From Siccirubricoccus phaeus (GTDB lineage: Bacteria > Pseudomonadota > Alphaproteobacteria > Acetobacterales > Acetobacteraceae), in assembly GCF_008360935.1 (NCBI RefSeq), contig NZ_SRXO01000035.1, positions 1-41,928 on the forward strand: a stretch of DNA of 41,928 nucleotides, given 5' to 3'. Positions 1 through 8,216 of the stretch are shown in pieces. The position numbers were made by a program, and so were the translations under genes. Position 1 is the first letter of the stretch. Every line of letters begins with the position of its first letter. Below the pieces are notes generated by a model. It worked only from the letters and a program-made list of their open reading frames with translations. It had not been told where the DNA came from and did not search any database.

Positions 1-175
1 CTCACGCAGATCCTCGGAGTATGGCCGCATCCTGGCTGGCCTCCATCGCCCAGCCCAGAGCTTGAATCAGATCTCAGCCCGTTTCGGAACCCCCGATTCA
101 GAGCAAACACAGCATGCTCTAGAGCGGTTTCACCTCGCCTGTGCTCGGTAGCGGCGGGGGGGGCTCCGTCCCGAA
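1..175. other. left-edge spacer, no gene recognised
   Basis: No convincing coding sequence was found here. A short perfect inverted repeat (AGAGCA at 100-105, TGCTCT at 115-120) is followed by an AT-richer stretch than usual for this window. A forward frame stays open from the window edge for about 45 codons, but it resembles nothing I can name. It could be the tail of a gene or transposase that lies outside the window. Confidence 0.3.
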
Positions 176-1261
176 TCACATCTCCGCCCGCGCGCCCTGC
201 ACCAGCACCCCGGACCACCCCAGCCCGCGATAGGTCTCGTAGCCCGGGGTCCGGTGGAAGGCGATGGTCCGGCCCGCCGTATCCCGGTAATGCCCGGACT
301 GGCCGCCGCCCTGCAATTCCAGCCTTTCCTGCAGCAGCCCCACCCCGTCCGAGGCGGCGATCACCCGCCCCCCGGCATCCAGCAGCAGCACCCGGGTATG
401 GCCCTTTTCCTCCTCGGTCAGCCGCACCCCGCGCACCACGGTTTCCGCCTGCGGCCCCCAGTCGAAATGGATGCCCAGCACGCCGAGCACCCTGCCATGC
501 ACCTCCCCGCCCTCCCGCACCGCTGCGGCATAGGTGGCGACCGGCGCGCCGCCCAGCGCGGCGCAGGGCGCCACATCCGCCACCGCGAAGTCGTCGCCGG
601 AGGAAGAGGCGAGGGCCGCCTTGAACCAGGGCTCCGCGGAGACGTCCAGGCCGCGCACCCCCGGGTAGCGGTCCGGCCGCCCATGCGCCACCACCCGCCC
701 CGCCGCATCCGCCAGCCAGAGATCCAGATAAACGGTGTAGGCGGAGAGGATGACGCCAAGCCGCCGGTCGGCATGCCCGGCACGGGCGGGGTCGGGCGCC
801 GCCAGCGCTTCCACCACCGCCGCGTCGGTCGCCCACCAGCGGACGTCGCAGGTGCGTTCGTAGAGGTTGCGGTCGATGATCTCGATGGCGTTCAGCGCCA
901 GATCCACCAGCCGCTGGCCGCCCACCTCCCCGGCCATGCGCTGGCCCACCTGGCGCAGCTCCTCGAAGGCCTGGCGCAGTTCGCCATCCATCTCCCCGGC
1001 GATGCGCGCCACCTCCGCGGCGACGCCCTTCACCTCGGAGGCGACGACGCCGAAGCCGGCCCCCTGGGTGCCGGCGCGCGCGGCCTCGATGGTGGCGTTG
1101 AGGGCAAGGATCCGGGTCTGGCGGGTGATGGCCTGGATGGCCCGCACCTTGCCGGCGGCGATCGCCGCGGCGTGGTCGGCCAGGGCCAACACCCGCGCCG
1201 GCGTGGCGGCGGGGGCGAGGGACAAGGTCAGGCTCCGTCCATGGAATTTCCCCACAAGCAT
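176..1261 (-). CDS. soluble methyl-accepting chemotaxis-like protein with C-terminal Cache domain
   Basis: This 361-residue protein carries a short MCP signalling hairpin near its N-terminus: residues 47-64 include ILALNATIEAARAG, the conserved tip that contacts CheA and CheW, with QGAGFGVVASEV just after it. From about residue 115 to the end it looks like a Cache/PDC sensor (RNLYERTCDVRWWATD at 131-146, then LDLWLADAAGRVVAHGRPDR). No signal peptide or transmembrane helix is visible, so it is probably cytoplasmic, and the order signalling-then-sensor is the reverse of classical receptors. Similar inverted, soluble receptors are known in Proteobacteria. The helical bundle is much shorter than in full MCPs. 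It lies 102 bp downstream of rnd on the same strand. The Shine-Dalgarno sequence before this ATG is weak, so the start could lie elsewhere. Confidence 0.75.
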   Translation of the reverse strand: MLVGKFHGRSLTLSLAPAATPARVLALADHAAAIAAGKVRAIQAITRQTRILALNATIEAARAGTQGAGFGVVASEVKGVAAEVARIAGEMDGELRQAFEELRQVGQRMAGEVGGQRLVDLALNAIEIIDRNLYERTCDVRWWATDAAVVEALAAPDPARAGHADRRLGVILSAYTVYLDLWLADAAGRVVAHGRPDRYPGVRGLDVSAEPWFKAALASSSGDDFAVADVAPCAALGGAPVATYAAAVREGGEVHGRVLGVLGIHFDWGPQAETVVRGVRLTEEEKGHTRVLLLDAGGRVIAASDGVGLLQERLELQGGGQSGHYRDTAGRTIAFHRTPGYETYRGLGWSGVLVQGARAEM

Positions 1262-1363
1262 GCCGCGCGAAGCTTAATGACGGATTGGCGTCGGCCCGCC
1301 TGAGTCGAGGCGCATGCCGAAAGCCTGGCGGCGATGGCTCGCGCTGCCGCCCCCTTGCGGGGC

Positions 1364-2560
1364 TCAGCCCGCGGCGATCAGCTTCACCCGCCGCCCCTCG
1401 ACGCCGAGGGCGAGGCGCCCGCCCTTCAGCTCCAGCGCCGCTTCCCCGAACACATGGCGGCGCCAGCCATGCAGGGCGGGCAGGTCGGGCTCGGCCTCGG
1501 CCGCCAGCCGGTCCAGATCCTCGCTGCTGGCGAGCAGCTTCGGCGCCACGTGATGCTCCTCGCTCTTCGCCGCCAGCAGCACCTTCAGCAGCGCGACCAG
1601 GGCCGGGGAGGCGGGGGGGCCGGTGCGGTCCTTCGGCGCCTCCGGCAGCTCGGTCTCGGGCAGGGCTTTCGCCGCCTTCACCGCCGCCAGCAGGCCGGTG
1701 CCGCTGCGGCCCTTGGCGAAGCCCTCGGAAATGCCGCGGGCGCGGGCCAGCTCGGCGACGCTCTCCGGCCCGGTGGCGGCCACTTCCAGCAGCGTCTCGT
1801 CCTTCACCAGGCGCTGGCGGGGGATGTTGATGCGCTGCGCCTCCCTCTCCCGCCAGGCCGCGGCGGCGCGCAGCAGGCCGAGGAAGCGGCGGTTATTGGT
1901 GCGGGGGCGCAGCTTCTCCCAGGCCCGGTCCGGGTCGGTGCGGTAGGTGTTGGGGTCGTGCAGCACCGCCATCTCCTCCGCCACCCAATCCAGCCTGCCT
2001 TCCCGCACCAGCCGGTCCCTGAGCGCCACATAGATGCGGCGGAGATGGGTGACGTCGCCGGCGGCGTAGAGGAGCTGGGAGGCGGAAAGCGGCCGCGCCG
2101 ACCAGTCGCTGAAGCGGTGGGCCTTGTCGATCTGCACGCCGGCGAGGGAGCGGCAGAGCTGGTCGTAGCTCACCTGGTCGCCGAAGCCGGCCACCATGGC
2201 GGCGACCTGGGTGTCGAAGAGCGGGGTCGGGACGGCGTCGAATTTCAGCAGGAAGATTTCCACGTCCTGGCGGGCGGCGTGGAACACCTTCACCACATTG
2301 GGGTCGGCCAGCAGGGCGCCGAGCGGGGCGAGGTCCAGCCCCTCCGCCAGCGCATCCACCAGCGCCACCTCGGACTGGCCGGCGAGCTGGACGAGGCAGA
2401 GCTCGGGCCAATAGGTCCGCTCCCGCATGAATTCGGTATCGACGGTGACGAAGGGCTCCTGGCGGAGCCGGTCGCACAGCGCGGCCAGGGCCTCGGTGGT
2501 GGTGATCAGGGCGGGGGCGGAGGCGGTGTCCTCCGGCGCGCCGGGCTGGCGACGGCTCAT
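1364..2560 (-). CDS. rnd: ribonuclease D
   Basis: This is a 3'-5' exoribonuclease that trims tRNA precursors and other structured RNAs. The DEDD nuclease residues are visible: VDTEF (Asp41, Glu43), HAARQDVE (Asp99) and YAAGD (Tyr165, Asp169), which makes it a DEDDy enzyme using two metal ions. A helical HRDC domain follows at roughly residues 210-290, then a second HRDC-like tail. The length of 398 residues suits bacterial RNase D. The ATG start opens just before the conserved N-terminal region. It is cytoplasmic. The chemoreceptor-like gene follows on the same strand and may be read through. Confidence 0.93.
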   Translation of the reverse strand: MSRRQPGAPEDTASAPALITTTEALAALCDRLRQEPFVTVDTEFMRERTYWPELCLVQLAGQSEVALVDALAEGLDLAPLGALLADPNVVKVFHAARQDVEIFLLKFDAVPTPLFDTQVAAMVAGFGDQVSYDQLCRSLAGVQIDKAHRFSDWSARPLSASQLLYAAGDVTHLRRIYVALRDRLVREGRLDWVAEEMAVLHDPNTYRTDPDRAWEKLRPRTNNRRFLGLLRAAAAWREREAQRINIPRQRLVKDETLLEVAATGPESVAELARARGISEGFAKGRSGTGLLAAVKAAKALPETELPEAPKDRTGPPASPALVALLKVLLAAKSEEHHVAPKLLASSEDLDRLAAEAEPDLPALHGWRRHVFGEAALELKGGRLALGVEGRRVKLIAAG

Positions 2561-2924
2561 GCCGGGGGTTTACTCCGCTGGGCGGCGGCGGGAAAGCGGG
2601 GTTCGGGGCGCGAGTGGCGGCGGCGGCCGGGGAGCTGCCTTGGCCCTGGCCGGGCGGGGCAGGAAGGGGCCTGGAATGCGGCCTGGCCGGGGGGCGGGCG
2701 CCGCCTGGCGGGCGGAGTCGGGGTTGTCCAGGGTGGCTGCGGCGGGAGCTCCGCCCCTGGGTGGCCGGGCCGCGGCGTAGCGCCGGACAAGCCAGAGAAC
2801 AAAACAAGGAGGCCGTCAGCCATCTCGCCGGTCTGAGCTGTCCGCGATGTTTCCGGCCGGACGCTCCCCCCCCCCGACCCCGGTGTAAGCTTGCCGCGGC
2901 AATTTGCCGGCCTGCGCCCGGGCC
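2561..2924. other. spacer between rnd and the hairpin block, no gene seen
   Basis: This GC-rich spacer lies between the divergently transcribed rnd and aspS. All frames here are compositional and have no recognisable protein. One short GGAGCTCCGCCCC stretch near 2746 resembles pieces of the nested hairpin family found elsewhere in the window. Confidence 0.5.
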
Positions 2925-3155
2925 AGTGTCCCGCTTCCGAAGTCCTGCGGACTTCGTTCTCGGGCCACTGGCTATTGTTTTCAGTGGCCTGCTTGTCCGC
3001 TGCGTTCGCTGGAAGTCCAGCGAACTTCGTGGGCAGACACTAGTGTCCCGCTTCCGAAGTCCTGCGGACTTCGTTCTCGGGCCACTAGCTTTTGTTTCCA
3101 GTGTCCTGTCCGCGACGTTCGCTGGATTTCCAGCGAACGTCGCAGGCAGGACACT
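2925..3155. repeat. tandem duplication of a two-hairpin palindromic block
   Basis: Two units, 2925-3041 (117 bp) and 3042-3155 (114 bp), both open with AGTGTCCCGCTTCCGAAGTC. Each unit holds two hairpins. The first has arms AGTGxCCCG and CGGGxCACT and an inner GAAGTCC-TGC-GGACTTC stem. The second has arms CAGTGxCCTG and CAGGACACTG. In unit 2 the second hairpin (about 3098-3157) is almost perfect: an 11-bp outer stem and a 14-bp inner stem GCGACGTTCGCTGG around an ATTT loop. Unit 1 is more eroded. The two-hairpin layout recalls BIME/REP elements of other bacteria. No gene is encoded here; it sits about 250 bp upstream of aspS. Confidence 0.85.
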
Positions 3156-3398
3156 GGAGCGGGAGCGGTTGGGCCTCGCTCAACCGTCCCGCTTCAGCCC
3201 ATCGTTCGGTCGCGGGATTCACGCCTCCGGTCGCTTCGAGGTCCTGCGGGGAGCACAGAGGATGGAACCGCCGGAGAGGCGGCTCCGCTCCCAAGGGGGC
3301 TGACAAACCGCCGCGGAGGCGCCAAAGCCCCGCCCAGGGTTGACACCTCGGCCCCCCCGCATGCCATTCCCCGCCGACCGATCTACGGAAGCCACACC
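3156..3398. other. aspS upstream region with further hairpins
   Basis: This is the leader or promoter region of aspS. A stem GCGGTTG/CAACCG occurs at about 3164-3187 and a CCGCC/GGCGG stem at about 3269-3282. A TTGACA hexamer at 3340-3345 could be a -35 element, but the sequence 17 bp further on (GCCATT) is a poor -10, so the promoter call is weak. No small ORF with a convincing ribosome-binding site was seen. Confidence 0.35.
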
Positions 3399-5198
3399 AT
3401 GCACGCCTACCGCACCCATAGCTGCGGCGCCCTTCGCGCCTCCGATGCGGGCCAGACCGTCCGCCTCTCCGGCTGGGTGCATCGCAAGCGGGACCATGGC
3501 GGGCTGCTGTTCATCGACCTGCGGGACCATTACGGGCTGACGCAATGCGTCATCGCCCAGGGCTCCCCGGTCTTCGAGGCGGCCGACCGGCTGCGCACGG
3601 AAAGCGTCATCACCGTGACCGGCGAGGTGGTCCACCGCGAGCCGGGCACGGTGAACCCCAAGCTGCCGACCGGCGAGGTGGAGCTGCGCGTCCGCGAGCT
3701 GGTGCTGCAATCCGCCGCCGAGGTGCTGCCCTTCCAGATCGCCGGCGAGCAGGATGCGCCGGAGGAGCTCAGGCTGCGCTACCGCTTCCTGGATCTGCGC
3801 CGCGAAAGGCTGCAGCGGAACATGATCCTCCGCGCCCAGATCGTCCAGGACATCCGCGAGCGGATGATCGCCAGCGGCTTCAACGAATTCCAGACGCCGA
3901 TCCTGACCGTCTCCAGCCCCGAGGGCGCACGGGACTTCCTGGTGCCGGCACGGCTGCATCCGGGGAAATTCTACGCCCTGCCGCAGGCGCCGCAGCAATA
4001 CAAGCAGCTCACCATGGTGGCGGGCTTCGACCGCTATTTCCAGATCGCCCCCTGCTTCCGCGACGAGGCCGGCCGCGCCGACCGGACGCTGATGTTCTAC
4101 CAGCTCGACGTGGAGATGAGCTTCGTCACCCAGGAGGACGTCTTCACCACCATGGAGCCGGTGATCCGCGGCACCTTCGAGCGCTTCGCCGAGGGCCGCG
4201 CGGTGGATGCCGGGCCCTGGATCCGCATCCCCTATGCCGAGGCGATGCGGAAATACGGCACGGACAAGCCCGATCTGCGCAACCCGCTGGTGATCGCCGA
4301 TGTCACCCAGCAATTCGCCGGCTCCGGCTTCGGGCTGTTCGCCAGAATCGCCGCGGGCGGCGGCGTGGTGCGCGCCATCCCGGCGCCGGGTGCGGCGGGC
4401 AATCCGCGCAGCTTCTTCGACAAGATGAATGAATGGGCGCGGGAGCAGGGCGCCGGCGGCCTGGGCTACATCACCTTCGAGGCGGATGGGCCGAAGGGCC
4501 CGATCGCCCGCAACCTGGAAGCCGAACGCGCCGAGGCGATCCGCACCGCCTGCGGGCTGCAGGCGGGGGATGCGGTGTTCTTCGCCGCCGGCAAGGAAGC
4601 CGATGCCGCGAAGCTCGCCGGGCAGGCGCGGCTGAAGCTCGGCGCCGATCTCGGCCTGTCCGCCAAGGAGGGCTTCCGCTTCTGCTGGATCGTCGATTTC
4701 CCGATGTACGAGCTGAACGAGGAAACCGGCCAGGTGGATTTCAGCCACAACCCCTTCTCCATGCCGCAGGGGGAGATGGCAGCGCTGGAAACCAAGGACC
4801 CGCTGACCATCCCGGCCTTTCAGTACGACGTGGTCTGCAACGGCTACGAAATGGCCTCCGGCGCCATCCGCAACCACAAGGCGGAGATCATGGTGAAGGC
4901 CTTCGGCATCGCCGGCTACCCGCCGCAGGCGGTGGAGGAGCGCTTCGGCGGCATGCTGAACGCCTTCCGCTACGGCGCCCCGCCGCATGGCGGCATGGCG
5001 GCCGGCATCGACCGCATCGTCATGCTGCTGGCCGAGGAGCCGAATCTGCGAGAGGTGAACCTCTTCCCCATGAACCAGCAGGGGGAGGAGCTGATGATGG
5101 GCTCCCCTTCCCCGGTGGAGGAGGCGCGGCTGAAGGAGCTTCATATCCGCACCGTGCTGCCCCCGGTAAAGGGTGCAGCTTCCCCGAAGCCGTCCTAA
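3399..5198 (+). CDS. aspS: aspartate--tRNA ligase, probably non-discriminating
   Basis: This class II aminoacyl-tRNA synthetase attaches aspartate to tRNA-Asp. It has 599 residues from this ATG, the normal bacterial length. An N-terminal OB-fold anticodon-binding domain ([13 protein letters not shown]) precedes motif 2 ([11 protein letters not shown]), the bacterial GAD insertion, and motif 3 ([13 protein letters not shown]). The open frame extends about 165 codons upstream, but that part translates the hairpin repeats; the chosen ATG begins the conserved [10 protein letters not shown] and has GGAA upstream. His33 and Gly83 align with His31 and Gly82 of Pseudomonas aeruginosa AspRS, which are linked to also charging tRNA-Asn. 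If so, the cell would convert Asp-tRNA-Asn to Asn-tRNA-Asn with GatCAB. eipB follows after 31 bp. Confidence 0.96.
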   Translation: MHAYRTHSCGALRASDAGQTVRLSGWVHRKRDHGGLLFIDLRDHYGLTQCVIAQGSPVFEAADRLRTESVITVTGEVVHREPGTVNPKLPTGEVELRVRELVLQSAAEVLPFQIAGEQDAPEELRLRYRFLDLRRERLQRNMILRAQIVQDIRERMIASGFNEFQTPILTVSSPEGARDFLVPARLHPGKFYALPQAPQQYKQLTMVAGFDRYFQIAPCFRDEAGRADRTLMFYQLDVEMSFVTQEDVFTTMEPVIRGTFERFAEGRAVDAGPWIRIPYAEAMRKYGTDKPDLRNPLVIADVTQQFAGSGFGLFARIAAGGGVVRAIPAPGAAGNPRSFFDKMNEWAREQGAGGLGYITFEADGPKGPIARNLEAERAEAIRTACGLQAGDAVFFAAGKEADAAKLAGQARLKLGADLGLSAKEGFRFCWIVDFPMYELNEETGQVDFSHNPFSMPQGEMAALETKDPLTIPAFQYDVVCNGYEMASGAIRNHKAEIMVKAFGIAGYPPQAVEERFGGMLNAFRYGAPPHGGMAAGIDRIVMLLAEEPNLREVNLFPMNQQGEELMMGSPSPVEEARLKELHIRTVLPPVKGAASPKPS

Positions 5199-5229
5199 AT
5201 AGGGCGAATCCCTTGAAGGATTCCCCGGC

Positions 5230-6054
5230 ATGCCGTTGCGCCGCCGCCTGATCGCCGCTGCCCTGACCGCCCTTCTCGCCGCCGCCCCCGCCGGTTTCGC
5301 GGCGGAGCCGGGGGTGGAGGCGATGGTGGGCCACCGGGCCGCCTATCGCCTCAGCTTGGACCGGGTGCGGGAGAATTCCGACATCGCCCGGGCCGAGGGC
5401 GCCATGCTGTACGAGGTGGTGGATGCCTGCGATGGCTGGGCCACCCGCCAGCGCTTCCAGCTCCGCCTCATCGACCGGGACGGGCAGGAGGTGGAGACCA
5501 CCTCCGACTACTCCACCTTCGAGACGAAGGACGGGCGGACGCTCCGCTTCTCCCTCACCCAGACCAGCCAGGGCGCCGTCTCCCAGCGCATCGCGGGGGA
5601 GGCGGAGGTGACGCCGGAAGGCGGGCGGGTGCGCTACACCTCCCCGGAGACGAAGGAGGAGGCGCTGCCGCGCGGCACGCTGTTGCCGATGCTGCACACC
5701 ATCCGTGCCCTGGCCGCGGCGCGGGCCAATACGCGGCTGCTGGTGGTGCCGCTGTTCGACGGCACCAGCGCGGATGGGGCGCAGGACACCACCACCGTGA
5801 TCTCCGCCTGGCAGGCGCCGCAGGCCGGGCGCTTCCCGGACCTGGCGCAGCTCGGCAGTGCGCGGATGCGGGTGGCGTTCTTCGACCGCAACCCGGCGCA
5901 GGGCAGCAATGGCGGCGGCGCCAGCGCGCCCGACTATGAGGTGGGGCTGCGCTACTATGCCAATGGCGTGGCGGATGAGCTGAAGATGGAGTTCGGGGAT
6001 TTCACGGTGGATGGGAAGTTGGAGGAGTTGGCTATTCTTCCCAATCCTTGCTGA
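5230..6054 (+). CDS. EipB-like periplasmic protein (DUF1849)
   Basis: This 274-residue protein has a signal peptide (basic start, hydrophobic core, AAPAGFAAE cleavage region near residue 25) and matches the EipB/DUF1849 family by HRAAYRLSL and YEVVDACDGW. EipB of Brucella is a periplasmic beta-spiral protein needed for envelope integrity, with a disulfide between a Cys in the CDGW region and one at the extreme C-terminus. Both are present here (Cys67 and the last residue, Cys274). It starts 31 bp after aspS on the same strand and is probably co-transcribed. The function is assigned by family and untested here. Confidence 0.83.
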   Translation: MPLRRRLIAAALTALLAAAPAGFAAEPGVEAMVGHRAAYRLSLDRVRENSDIARAEGAMLYEVVDACDGWATRQRFQLRLIDRDGQEVETTSDYSTFETKDGRTLRFSLTQTSQGAVSQRIAGEAEVTPEGGRVRYTSPETKEEALPRGTLLPMLHTIRALAAARANTRLLVVPLFDGTSADGAQDTTTVISAWQAPQAGRFPDLAQLGSARMRVAFFDRNPAQGSNGGGASAPDYEVGLRYYANGVADELKMEFGDFTVDGKLEELAILPNPC

Positions 6055-6060
6055 AGTTGG

Positions 6061-6254
6061 GGGAGGGCGCTGCCCTCTCCCTCACGTTGGACGCAGTGCG
6101 TCCAACCCCGCAAAGGGCTGAAGGGCCTTTTGAACCCTTGAGTTTTGGATCCGATGGTCGAGGCGCCAAACTCATGGTTTCCAAAGGCCCTTCGGCCTTT
6201 GGCGGGATCGGACGCACTGCGTCCGATGTTCGAGAGGGGCAGCGCCCCTCTCGA
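6061..6254. repeat. nested hairpin element, copy A
   Basis: A chain of hairpins lies between two convergent genes. GAGGGC-GCT-GCCCTC is at 6063-6077 and a TTGGACGCA palindrome at 6087-6105. A central dyad has TGAGTTTT at 6139-6146 and AACTCA at 6169-6174. CCAAAGGCC-CTTC-GGCCTTTGG is at 6181-6202, a TCGGACGCA palindrome at 6208-6226, and CGAGAGGGGC-AGC with its complement at 6231-6253. The left and right halves mirror each other. The core and the 'AGC' loop hairpins recur at 12.4 kb and 19.9 kb. Confidence 0.8.
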
Positions 6255-6261
6255 CACCACG

Positions 6262-7929
6262 TCAGGGCAAGAAGAGCCAGGTCGGCGTCGCGTTGAAGCG
6301 CCGCTGCGGCGCATAACCCAGCGGCTTCAGCAGCGCGGAGACGGCGGCGAAGGACTCCTCCGTGCCCGTCTCCACATAGAGCGCCGGGCGGTGCCGCCGC
6401 AGCACCTGCTGCGCGCCGTCCAGCACGGCGCATTCCATCCCCTCCACATCCACCTTCACCACCGCGGGCTTTTCCGCCAGCACGTCGTCCAGCCGCACCA
6501 CCTCGATGTCGCCGGGGTGGGCGGTGTCGAGCGCCGTCATCCCCGCATTGCCCTCCGGCCCCGGGCACAGCGTCGCCCGCCCGGGCGCCGCGCCGACGCC
6601 CTGGCGGCGCAGCTCCAGCATCGCGTCCAGCCCGTTCGCCGCAAAGGTTTCGGCGCAGTGCTCAGCCAAGGCGGGCGAGGGCTCGAAGGCCAGCACCCGC
6701 GCGCCGCAGACGCCGGCGGCGAAGAGACCGTGATTGCCGATATTGGCGCCGATATCGACGAAGAGCGCGCCGGCGGGCAGGCGGGTGCGGATATCCTCCA
6801 GCATCGGCGCCTCGTAGAAGCTGCCGGTGGCGAGCACGCTGCGCTGGATATGGTCCCGCGCATCGGTCAGCGGCAGCACGCCACGCCAGCTTCCATGGGC
6901 CAGCGGCGCCAGCGCCGGCACCCGCGGCGCCGTGCGGGCGGCGAGCAGCGCCAGCACCCGCGCCACCTGGCGTTCCAGCGAAAAACGCCGCGCCACATAC
7001 TCCCGCCACCGTCCCGGGCGCGCGGCGCGGATGCGCGCCACCGCCTGCGCCACCGTGGCGAAGCGCATTTCCTCCGGCCAGAATTCCTCCGCACCGCGAT
7101 GCTCCAGCACCGCCAGGCCGCAGCCCGCGGCGGCGGCTTCGGCGATGGCGTAGCCGAAGCTTTCATGCAGGCTGGTGGAGAGCAGCACCGCATTCCGCGC
7201 ATGCCATTCGGGCATCGCCGCCGCCGGCACCGCGCCGTCGAATTGCACGGCGCCGGCGAGGCCCATGCGCGGCACCAGATGCACCACCGCATCCGCCACC
7301 ATGCGGTCCCCGCCGCCGGCGGCGATATGCAGCCGCCAGCGCGGATCCTCCGCGCGCAGCCGGGCCAGGATCTCCAGCGCCAGGGTGGGATTCTTGCGGG
7401 CGATCATGTTGCCGCACCAGCCGAGGCGGAAGGGATCGCGCGCCCCCTCCACCGGGGCGAAGCGAAGCGTGTCCACGCCGTTGTGCAGCACGTGCAGCCT
7501 CGTGGTGGCGTCGATCCCCGGTGCCGCCGCCCGCACCAGCCGGGCCATGTCCTCGCTGACCACGATGCAGTCATCCACCGCGGCCCAGGGGGTGCGGGCG
7601 ACATGCGGGGTCTCATAGGCCTCGATGCGATGCACCCGCAGCAGCACCCGGCGGCCGCCGAACTCGGTGCGGGCCAGCAGCTCCGGGAAAGGCGGCCAGC
7701 AGAATTCGAACCAGAGGGCGTCGCGCGACGGCTGATCCGTCCAACGCAGCGCGGCGGCGAGGTCGGCGGGGCCGGAAACCGGAAAGCGCCGCACCTCCAC
7801 CTGGCCGGAGGCGGCGAGGCCGCCCGCAAGATCGGGCAGGAAATGCTCCAGCCCGCGGAGTTCGAGGATGGCGAGGCGCGGCAGCCGCGCGGCCCCTGCG
7901 CTTGGCGCTGATTCCGGCGCGTCCTGCAT
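6262..7929 (-). CDS. glycosyltransferase-FkbM methyltransferase fusion
   Basis: One 555-residue chain joins two enzymes. Residues 1-330 look like a GT-B (GT4-type) glycosyltransferase: HNGVDTLRF at about 149-157, GWCGNMIARKNP, and the EX7E-type HESFGYAIAE with Glu256 and Glu264. Residues 355-555 are an FkbM-family SAM methyltransferase: FVDIGANIGNHG at 390-401, AFEPSP, and VVKVDVEGMECAVLDGA. It probably transfers a sugar and O-methylates a glycan, with both substrates unknown; no polysaccharide cluster surrounds it. The ATG is preceded by AGGGTG. The frame is open further upstream but would run into glnA. A 287-bp spacer containing the glnA terminator separates it from glnA on the same strand. 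Confidence 0.85.
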   Translation of the reverse strand: MQDAPESAPSAGAARLPRLAILELRGLEHFLPDLAGGLAASGQVEVRRFPVSGPADLAAALRWTDQPSRDALWFEFCWPPFPELLARTEFGGRRVLLRVHRIEAYETPHVARTPWAAVDDCIVVSEDMARLVRAAAPGIDATTRLHVLHNGVDTLRFAPVEGARDPFRLGWCGNMIARKNPTLALEILARLRAEDPRWRLHIAAGGGDRMVADAVVHLVPRMGLAGAVQFDGAVPAAAMPEWHARNAVLLSTSLHESFGYAIAEAAAAGCGLAVLEHRGAEEFWPEEMRFATVAQAVARIRAARPGRWREYVARRFSLERQVARVLALLAARTAPRVPALAPLAHGSWRGVLPLTDARDHIQRSVLATGSFYEAPMLEDIRTRLPAGALFVDIGANIGNHGLFAAGVCGARVLAFEPSPALAEHCAETFAANGLDAMLELRRQGVGAAPGRATLCPGPEGNAGMTALDTAHPGDIEVVRLDDVLAEKPAVVKVDVEGMECAVLDGAQQVLRRHRPALYVETGTEESFAAVSALLKPLGYAPQRRFNATPTWLFLP

Positions 7930-8164
7930 CTCGGTCACCCTGCCTTGCTGGCGGAGAAGGCTTGCGCCGGGGCGGGTGAAAGCGGGGTTAACGGGAAAAG
8001 GCGGGCGCCGCGGGCCGGAGGAGCCGGCCGGCCCGCGGCCATCCCCGCAGGCAGGCCACCGTCCGCCCGCGCTCCCAACGCAGCTTCCGGCCTCGGCGCG
8101 CCGCCGCAATTCCGGCATGGGTGGCAGCTGCGTATCCCCACGCAGCCCCGCCCCGCCACCAACG
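7930..8164. other. spacer between glnA and the fusion gene
   Basis: The spacer is GC-rich. It contains the ribosome-binding region of the minus-strand fusion gene at its left end and the glnA terminator just beyond its right end. No gene or clear promoter was recognised. Confidence 0.4.
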
Positions 8165-8194
8165 AAAAAGGCCGCGCCCCGAAGGACGCGGCCC
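8165..8194 (-). terminator. rho-independent terminator of glnA
   Basis: Read on the minus strand, 23 bp past the glnA stop, a 10-bp stem (GGCCGCGTCC pairing with GGGCGCGGCC, one G-U) closes on a UUCG tetraloop and is followed at once by five T residues. This is the clearest intrinsic terminator in the window, and it isolates the glycosyltransferase fusion from glnA transcription. Confidence 0.82.
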
Positions 8195-8216
8195 CTGTCA
8201 TCCGACCAGGCAGGGA

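Noticed and set aside
1-120. Transposase tail or insertion sequence end at the left edge
   Set aside because: The open forward frame and small inverted repeat are suggestive, but no transposase motif or matching terminal repeat could be recognised.
2904-3398. N-terminal extension of AspRS
   Set aside because: The extra 165 codons translate palindromic repeats, and family similarity starts exactly at the ATG at 3399.
3219-5231. Long minus-strand open frame opposite aspS
   Set aside because: It mirrors the aspS codons; the product is rich in Arg, Gly, His and Ala with no domain. High GC content makes antisense frames stay open.
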